A stretch of DNA of 5,127 nt. Origin: Minisyncoccota bacterium (GTDB lineage Bacteria > Patescibacteriota > Minisyncoccia > UBA6257 > HR35). A program made the position numbers and the translations under genes. The notes under the pieces are model-generated. The model did not search any database. It saw only the letters and a list, made by a program, of their open reading frames with translations, and had not been told where the DNA came from. Shown one piece after another: positions 1 to 4,045 of the stretch (position 1 is its first letter; each line of letters opens with the position of its first letter). The stretch is from contig CALIVE010000071.1 of the NCBI GenBank assembly GCA_938048445.1, positions 1-5,127 on the forward strand, in the 5' to 3' direction.

Positions 1-1458
1 AAGGAAATTTTAATTAAAGAAAATAAAGTTTGGATAGGTAATGTTGATGAGTTGGAAGAAGTTGCTCAAATGCTACAAGAAGACGAGGAAATAGAAGAAC
101 TTGAAAAAGAGAATTTTTATGAGATTGACAAATTTTATTCTGATAAATTAAAAGAGGATTTAGATCATGATATTAAGATTTTTAAAGAAATGCAAGAATT
201 TATTAAAGATATTGGTCCCGAAGATGATGATAAGTTGCAAAAGTTAATAGAGATTTTAAATAAAGAACCGATTAAAGGCAAAAAAGTTATTATATTTAGT
301 TCTTTTATCTCAACAGTGAAATATATTTATGAGAATTTAAAGAATAAGTTCGAAAAAGTTGATTATATTTTTGGAGGAGAAAAAATTTTAACCAAAATCA
401 AAAGATTTGCTCCTAAGGCTAATAAGGCTTCAATTAGCCTTGACGAAGAAATTCAAATTTTAGTAGCTACTGAAGTTTTATCAGAAGGATTAAACCTTCA
501 AGATGGTCAAGTAGTTATTAATTATGAGCTTCATTGGAATCCAGTAAGAATTATTCAAAGAATCGGAAGAATCGATAGAATCGGAAGTAAGCATGATGAA
601 ATTTATGTTTATAACTTCTTTCCAGAAACTTCAGCTGAAGAAACATTAGGAATTGAAGAAAGAGTAACTAAGCGTATTGACGAGATTATTAAGAACTTTG
701 GATATGATGAAAAAACTATTCGGCTGGACGAGCAAACAGTTAGAAAAAAATTATTTGAGATTTATACTGAAAAACCAGAGGGGTTAGAGGAAATAGAAGA
801 AAAATCAAGTGCGAAATATTTTGAGAATGAATTTAGGAGGTTAAAAGAGAAATATCCAGAAGAATATCAAAAAGCTATTGAACTTCCAGAAAAGGTAAAT
901 GTCGCTCGTTTTAGTAAAAATAAAGGAATAATTGTTTTTTGTCGTACGGATGATTATTTCCGCTTAAAATTGGCTGATTTTAATGGAAAAATTATAAGTT
1001 CGGATGATTGGGAGATACTAAACCTTTTAAAATGCACTCCTGAAGAAAAAGGAGAAAAGTTTAATGAAAATTATTTTGATATTGTAGAAAAGGTAAAAAG
1101 AGATTTTGAAAACGAGGCAAATAAAAGAGAAAGCGAGAAAGAATCCATTACAGATCCAGTAAAGCAAGAATTTGAACGGCTAATACAATGGTTAAAACGT
1201 CGAGAAAGTAAAGAAATAAAAAGTAGGTTAGATCGGTTATTGAATTTTGTTAATTCAAAACAATTGAATTTTGAACAAAGTAAGTTGATTAGAAATATAG
1301 CGAGGAGTTATAAGAAAAAATTTGGTTTAAAAACAAAAGAAATAATTGAAGAGTTAGAAAAGAAAATTTATCCAGAATTAAAAAACGCTCCTCCTGTAAT
1401 TAAACCCGAAATTGAAAAAAAATATGCTCAAATTGTTATTGTTGAAGAATTAAGGTAA
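1..1458 (+). CDS. SNF2/RapA-like superfamily 2 helicase, C-terminal part (5' end outside window)
   Basis: The frame is open from base 1, so the N-terminal ATPase lobe (Walker A, DEAH) lies upstream; 485 residues are visible, numbered here from base 1. The second RecA-like lobe is clear: the K-V-I-I-F-S-S-F strand at residues 95-102, motif V as A-T-E-V-L-S-E-G-L-N-L (156-166), and motif VI as Q-R-I-G-R-I-D-R-I-G (186-195), whose arginines act as fingers in ATP hydrolysis. This is the signature of SNF2 helicases of the RapA/HepA type, which translocate on double-stranded DNA and remodel protein-DNA complexes. Bacterial relatives occur in RNA polymerase recycling and in defence systems such as DISARM (DrmD); the visible part does not decide between them. 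A charged Lys/Glu-rich helical tail follows from about residue 235. The TTG at base 52 is only an internal codon. The stop at 1456-1458 may be premature, because an in-phase +1 continuation follows. Confidence 0.85.
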   Translation, partial: KEILIKENKVWIGNVDELEEVAQMLQEDEEIEELEKENFYEIDKFYSDKLKEDLDHDIKIFKEMQEFIKDIGPEDDDKLQKLIEILNKEPIKGKKVIIFSSFISTVKYIYENLKNKFEKVDYIFGGEKILTKIKRFAPKANKASISLDEEIQILVATEVLSEGLNLQDGQVVINYELHWNPVRIIQRIGRIDRIGSKHDEIYVYNFFPETSAEETLGIEERVTKRIDEIIKNFGYDEKTIRLDEQTVRKKLFEIYTEKPEGLEEIEEKSSAKYFENEFRRLKEKYPEEYQKAIELPEKVNVARFSKNKGIIVFCRTDDYFRLKLADFNGKIISSDDWEILNLLKCTPEEKGEKFNENYFDIVEKVKRDFENEANKRESEKESITDPVKQEFERLIQWLKRRESKEIKSRLDRLLNFVNSKQLNFEQSKLIRNIARSYKKKFGLKTKEIIEELEKKIYPELKNAPPVIKPEIEKKYAQIVIVEELR

Positions 1459-1681
1459 AAACTTTAAGTTTGTAAAATGTCCATATTCAAATAAACCTCG
1501 TCGGACAAGATACGAAAGAAATCAATTAGAAGAATTTGCCCAAAATGCCAAAACTCCATTTTTTAATGGTGAGATTTTAATTAAAAAAATTAGGGGAATT
1601 TCTGCTGGAGAAGTAAAGGCGATAATTAGTGAGGTGGTGCCACATATTGAGTGGATAAAAGCAAGACGGGCTAAGTTTTAA
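1454..1681 (+). pseudogene. Start-less open frame abutting the helicase stop; frameshifted C-terminus or gene remnant
   Basis: This frame (+1 relative to the helicase) opens directly after a TAA at 1451-1453 and runs 75 codons to a TAA at 1679-1681. It has no ATG and no plausible early GTG or TTG start. The product is protein-like: F-V-K-C-P-Y-S-N-K-P-R-R near the start, then L-E-E-F-A-Q-N-A, then G-E-V-K-A-I-I-S-E-V-V-P-H-I-E-W. The helicase frame closes at 1456-1458 within two bases of where this frame opens. Removing one base there would join them as ...E-E-L-R-K-N-F-K-F-V-K-C-P. That suggests a single-base indel (mutation or assembly error) in the helicase 3' end. The other possibility is the tail of a separate gene whose front was deleted. 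I do not recognise the domain. Confidence 0.45.
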
Positions 1682-1726
1682 AACATTGGAATATGAATAA
1701 AACTGGCTTAGGGTTTATTAAATTTA

Positions 1727-1735
1727 TGCTAAAAT
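1727..1735 (+). promoter_or_regulatory. Candidate extended -10 promoter for the 1745-2618 gene pair
   Basis: TGC followed by TAAAAT (1730-1735) matches an extended -10 element, one base off TATAAT. It lies 9 bases before the ATG at 1745, so transcription would begin almost at the start codon and give a leaderless message. No convincing -35 box is seen at the usual spacing. The rest of the 1682-1744 gap is plain AT-rich sequence with no Shine-Dalgarno motif. Confidence 0.35.
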
Positions 1736-1744
1736 TATTTTGAA

Positions 1745-1951
1745 ATGAAATATGTGTGGGATTATAAAATTCCTAAAAATTGGAAACCTAAAAATGAAAG
1801 AGAGTGGATTTGGTATTTAGAAAGAAAAATAAATTATGATGACTGGAAAGGGATAAAACGGGAGATTTTGCGGAGATATCTTAAAAAATTGAATTTAGAT
1901 CCAGCTAAGAAAATTTTACTTGAGACATATTTTAAATATGAGAAAAAATAA
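1745..1951 (+). CDS. Small basic protein of unknown function, partner of the nucleotidyltransferase
   Basis: This encodes 68 residues, rich in Trp, Lys and Arg, with no signal peptide or membrane segment. The N-terminus (M-K-Y-V-W-D-Y-K-I-P) is followed by a predicted helical stretch containing E-W-I-W-Y-L-E-R-K and a region around D-D-W-K-G-I-K-R-E-I-L-R-R-Y-L. I do not recognise a family with certainty. Its 3' end overlaps the downstream AbiEii-like gene by 14 bases when that gene's ATG at 1938 is used. A small gene overlapping the front of a nucleotidyltransferase toxin is the usual layout of type IV or MNT-type toxin-antitoxin units, so an antitoxin or regulator role is a reasonable inference from position alone. 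Known AbiEi-type antitoxins are much longer and carry a winged helix; this protein is too short for that. The ATG at 1745 is the first start after a candidate promoter. Confidence 0.7.
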   Translation: MKYVWDYKIPKNWKPKNEREWIWYLERKINYDDWKGIKREILRRYLKKLNLDPAKKILLETYFKYEKK

Positions 1952-2618
1952 AGTTGTTTTAAATCCTCTTCAACAAATTACCATTAAAGTAATTTCTGAA
2001 TCTTCGTTAAAAGATAAAGTATATTGGACTGGCGGTACAGCTTTATCTTATTTCTATTTACATCATCGATTGTCTTATGACTTGGATTTTTTTTCGGATA
2101 AAGAAATAAGCTACGATGAAATTTTAAAAGTAATTAAAACAATTGCTAAACAAGCAAAATTAGAGAAAATAAACGAGAAAAAAATTTTTGATAGAAGAGA
2201 ATTTGTTTTGCATAATGATGAAAAAATTTTAATAGAATTTACTCACTATCCATATAAAAGTCTTAAACCCAGAAAAAAATGGAAAGGAATTTTTGTTGAT
2301 TCACTTGAAGATATGGCTGCTAATAAGACATTAGCTTTAATTGAAAGGCACGAACCTAAGGATGTTATTGATGTATATTTTTTACTTACAAAAAAGAAAT
2401 TCACAGCTCCTAAACTGCTAAAACTTGTAAAAGAAAAATTTGGAATAGATTTTACTCTGTCAACCTTTTGGGGCGAGTGTTTGCTTGCAACTAAAACATT
2501 AGATTCTATTAAACCTTTATTATTTGGAACAGATAAAGAACAGGATAGAATTATTCATAAAGTAAAAATCTATTTTGAAGTTCAATCAGCTAATTTTATC
2601 AAAAGATTATTGAGATAA
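1938..2618 (+). CDS. AbiEii/AbiGii-family nucleotidyltransferase (toxin-like)
   Basis: The 226-residue product carries the family's nucleotidyltransferase core. G32-G33-T34-A35-L36 is the nucleotide-binding turn, and R44-x-S46-x-D48-L-D50-F-F holds the acidic pair expected to bind metal. An N129-K130 and an R137-x-x-x-K141-D142-x-x-D145 segment (the 'R..PKD..DLYFL' pattern of the family) follow near mid-protein. Characterised members transfer nucleotides, in some cases to tRNA acceptor ends, and block growth as toxins or phage-abortive factors in the cytoplasm. Whether this one is toxic is inferred. The length fits the shorter members of the family. I chose the ATG at 1938, giving a 14-base overlap with the 68-residue gene and probable translational coupling; a TTG at 1920 would add six residues that look unrelated to the fold. 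No terminator is seen after the stop. Confidence 0.82.
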   Translation: MRKNKVVLNPLQQITIKVISESSLKDKVYWTGGTALSYFYLHHRLSYDLDFFSDKEISYDEILKVIKTIAKQAKLEKINEKKIFDRREFVLHNDEKILIEFTHYPYKSLKPRKKWKGIFVDSLEDMAANKTLALIERHEPKDVIDVYFLLTKKKFTAPKLLKLVKEKFGIDFTLSTFWGECLLATKTLDSIKPLLFGTDKEQDRIIHKVKIYFEVQSANFIKRLLR

Positions 2619-2665
2619 AAACATACATCCATTAAATTAAAAAGTTATAAAAATTGAAAAATATT

Positions 2666-2804
2666 ATGAAAAGTTTTATTTGTTTGTGCGGGAAATAAAA
2701 AAGAGAAGTTAAATAACCAAGACTGCTTTAATTCATTAAGTAAAATTCAAGATCAATAATCGCTGGATGATGTTTATAAAAAATCCGCTGACAAATGGCC
2801 ATAA
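2666..2804 (+). pseudogene. Probable remnant of a low-molecular-weight phosphotyrosine phosphatase gene
   Basis: An ATG at 2666 starts only ten codons before a TAA. Shifting frame within the A-run right after this ATG gives V-L-F-V-C-A-G-N, the start of the P-loop of LMW tyrosine phosphatases and arsenate reductases (family signature C-x5-R-[ST]). One extra A would explain the broken start. The frame then reads about 20 Lys/Asn-rich codons to a TAA at 2757-2759 and continues in the same frame to a TAA at 2802-2804 (S-L-D-D-V-Y-K-K-S-A-D-K-W-P). The catalytic Arg-Ser and most of the roughly 140-residue domain are missing, so internal deletion is also needed. The match rests on eight residues. 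The final bases overlap the start of the next gene. Bases 2619-2665 show nothing. Confidence 0.35.
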
Positions 2805-3340
2805 AAATAACTTATTTTGTTCATTGCACAACAATAGATAATGAAAGAGGTATTGCCTCTGGTTGGAATGATGTTAAACTTTCAGAATTAGGTAGAAAAC
2901 AAGCAAAAGAATTAAAAGAAATGATAAAAGACAAAAAATTTGATGTTGTATTTTCTTCTGATTTAAAACGGGCTTTAGAATCAGCGAAATTAATATTCGA
3001 AAATAAACTTCCAATCATCCCTGATCCGAGATTAAGGGAAATTAATTACGGTAAATACAATGGTCAGCCAACAAAGATTATCGAAAGAATGCAAGAAAAA
3101 ATGATTACCCAAAAATTTCCCGGAGGTGAAAGCTTTGAAGATGTGCGTCTAAGAGTTGCTGATTTTTTGGTTTTTTTAAAGAAGAATTTCGATGGTAAAA
3201 ATGTAGCGATAGTAGGTCATAGGGCTCCTCAACTTGCTTTGGATGTTTTGCTCAAAAACAAAACATTCCAGCAAGCTTTTGCTGAAGATTGGCGTAAAAC
3301 TAAAGCTTGGCAGCCTGGCTGGGAATATGAAATAAAATAA
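2795..3340 (+). CDS. Histidine phosphatase (phosphoglycerate mutase-like) superfamily protein
   Basis: The 181-residue product has the branch-2,3-type histidine phosphatase layout, without a signal peptide, so it is cytoplasmic. T-Y-F-V-H10-C11-T-T stands at the place of the catalytic R-H-G-[ET] motif, with H10 as the expected phospho-acceptor. S-S-D-L-K-R59-A follows, then R-E82-I-N-Y-G with the acid/base glutamate, F-P-G-G-E-S-F, and the second histidine H142 in V-G-H-R-A-P-Q-L-A-L. The Arg before H10 is absent; as I recall, this subfamily reads Y-F-V-H-G-T-T. Here the glycine is also replaced by cysteine, by a change equivalent to GGC to TGC at base 2825. Substrates of this subfamily are unknown to me; small phosphometabolites or nucleotides are typical for the superfamily. 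A weak -10-like TATAAA lies at 2775-2780. No Shine-Dalgarno sequence precedes the ATG. Confidence 0.85.
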   Translation: MAIKITYFVHCTTIDNERGIASGWNDVKLSELGRKQAKELKEMIKDKKFDVVFSSDLKRALESAKLIFENKLPIIPDPRLREINYGKYNGQPTKIIERMQEKMITQKFPGGESFEDVRLRVADFLVFLKKNFDGKNVAIVGHRAPQLALDVLLKNKTFQQAFAEDWRKTKAWQPGWEYEIK

Positions 3341-3347
3341 AAATCAT

Positions 3348-3353
3348 TATAAT
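3348..3353 (+). promoter_or_regulatory. Perfect -10 box (TATAAT) immediately before pyrH
   Basis: A consensus TATAAT sits in the 20-base gap between the phosphatase stop and the pyrH ATG at 3361. It ends 7 bases before the ATG, so the start point would fall at or next to the first codon, implying a leaderless pyrH-mutM transcript. No -35 match is seen at 16-18 bases. The gap has no Shine-Dalgarno motif, which agrees with a leaderless reading. Confidence 0.5.
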
Positions 3354-3360
3354 TGATTTA

Positions 3361-4044
3361 ATGAAAAAAAATTTATTCGTGATTTCTCTTGGGGGAAGTT
3401 TAGTAGTTCCTGGTGAGATTGATATTGATTTTTTAAAAAAATTTAAACTACTTATTAAAAGACATATTAGGAAAGATAAAAAATTTATTATTATTGTTGG
3501 AGGAGGAAAGACTGCAAGAAGATATCAGGAAGTTGCTAAAAAATTAACAAAAGTTTCTTCTTCAGATCTTGATTGGTTAGGAATTCATGCAACGAGAATT
3601 AATGCTCATCTTTTACTAACTATTTTTAGAGAATATGCCTATTTTCGAATAATTAAAAATCCTAAAGAAAAAGTTAATTTTAAAGAAAAAATTTTAATTG
3701 CTGCTGGTTGGAAGCCTGGTTTTAGTACTGATTATGATGCTGTTTGGTTAGCTAAAACTTACGGTTCAGATACTATTTTGAATTTGACCAATGTTGATTA
3801 TGTTTATAATAAAGATCCATTGAAATACAAAGATGCTAAACCCTTTAAAAAAATTAGCTGGAATGAATACTTAAAATTGATTGAGAATAAATGGATACCA
3901 GGAATGTCAGCACCTTTTGATCCAATAGCCTCTAAATTAGCAAAAAGATTTGGTTTCAAATGTGTGATTATTAATGGAAAAAATTTAAAAGAAGTAGATA
4001 AATTCTTATCAGCTAAAGATTTTGAAGGAACCTTGATTTTTTAA
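3361..4044 (+). CDS. pyrH: UMP kinase, archaeal-like type (amino acid kinase family)
   Basis: The enzyme phosphorylates UMP to UDP with ATP, an essential cytoplasmic step toward UTP and CTP. At 227 residues it is nearer the archaeal UMP kinases than the slightly longer classical bacterial PyrH. The amino acid kinase signatures come in order: I-S-L-G-G-S-L at 8-14 (phosphate-binding loop), V-G-G-G-K50-T-A-R, D-x-L-G-I-x-A-T-R-I-N-A-H around 70-83, A-G-W-K-P-G-F-S-T-D124-Y-D126 (UMP-site region), N-L-T-N144-V-D146-Y-V-Y-x-x-D-P153 (nucleotide-binding segment), and G-M-S-A-P-F-D-P-I-A-S at 181-191. All expected motifs are intact. A TATAAT lies just upstream, and mutM starts one base after the stop, so the two are probably co-transcribed and translationally coupled. 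Aspartokinase or glutamate 5-kinase is less likely, because the G-F-S-T-D and G-M-S-x-P-F-D-P patterns are those of UMP kinase. Confidence 0.92.
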   Translation: MKKNLFVISLGGSLVVPGEIDIDFLKKFKLLIKRHIRKDKKFIIIVGGGKTARRYQEVAKKLTKVSSSDLDWLGIHATRINAHLLLTIFREYAYFRIIKNPKEKVNFKEKILIAAGWKPGFSTDYDAVWLAKTYGSDTILNLTNVDYVYNKDPLKYKDAKPFKKISWNEYLKLIENKWIPGMSAPFDPIASKLAKRFGFKCVIINGKNLKEVDKFLSAKDFEGTLIF

Positions 4045-4045
4045 T

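Noticed and set aside
52..54. TTG at 52 as the helicase start
   Set aside because: The frame is open back to base 1, and the helicase needs a full N-terminal ATPase lobe upstream, so this is an internal Leu codon.
1459..1471. AAACTT-T-AAGTTT inverted repeat as a terminator of the helicase gene
   Set aside because: The loop would be 1-3 bases and the stem all but one pair A-T, with no U-tract after it; too weak to support.
1920..1937. TTG at 1920 as the nucleotidyltransferase start
   Set aside because: It adds six residues that only reflect overlap with the upstream gene; the ATG at 1938 gives a cleaner family-like N-terminus.
2821..3018. 65-codon open frame on the - strand
   Set aside because: It lies wholly within the histidine phosphatase gene, opposite strand, with low-complexity Ser/Phe-rich content and no family resemblance; it is a shadow of the real gene.
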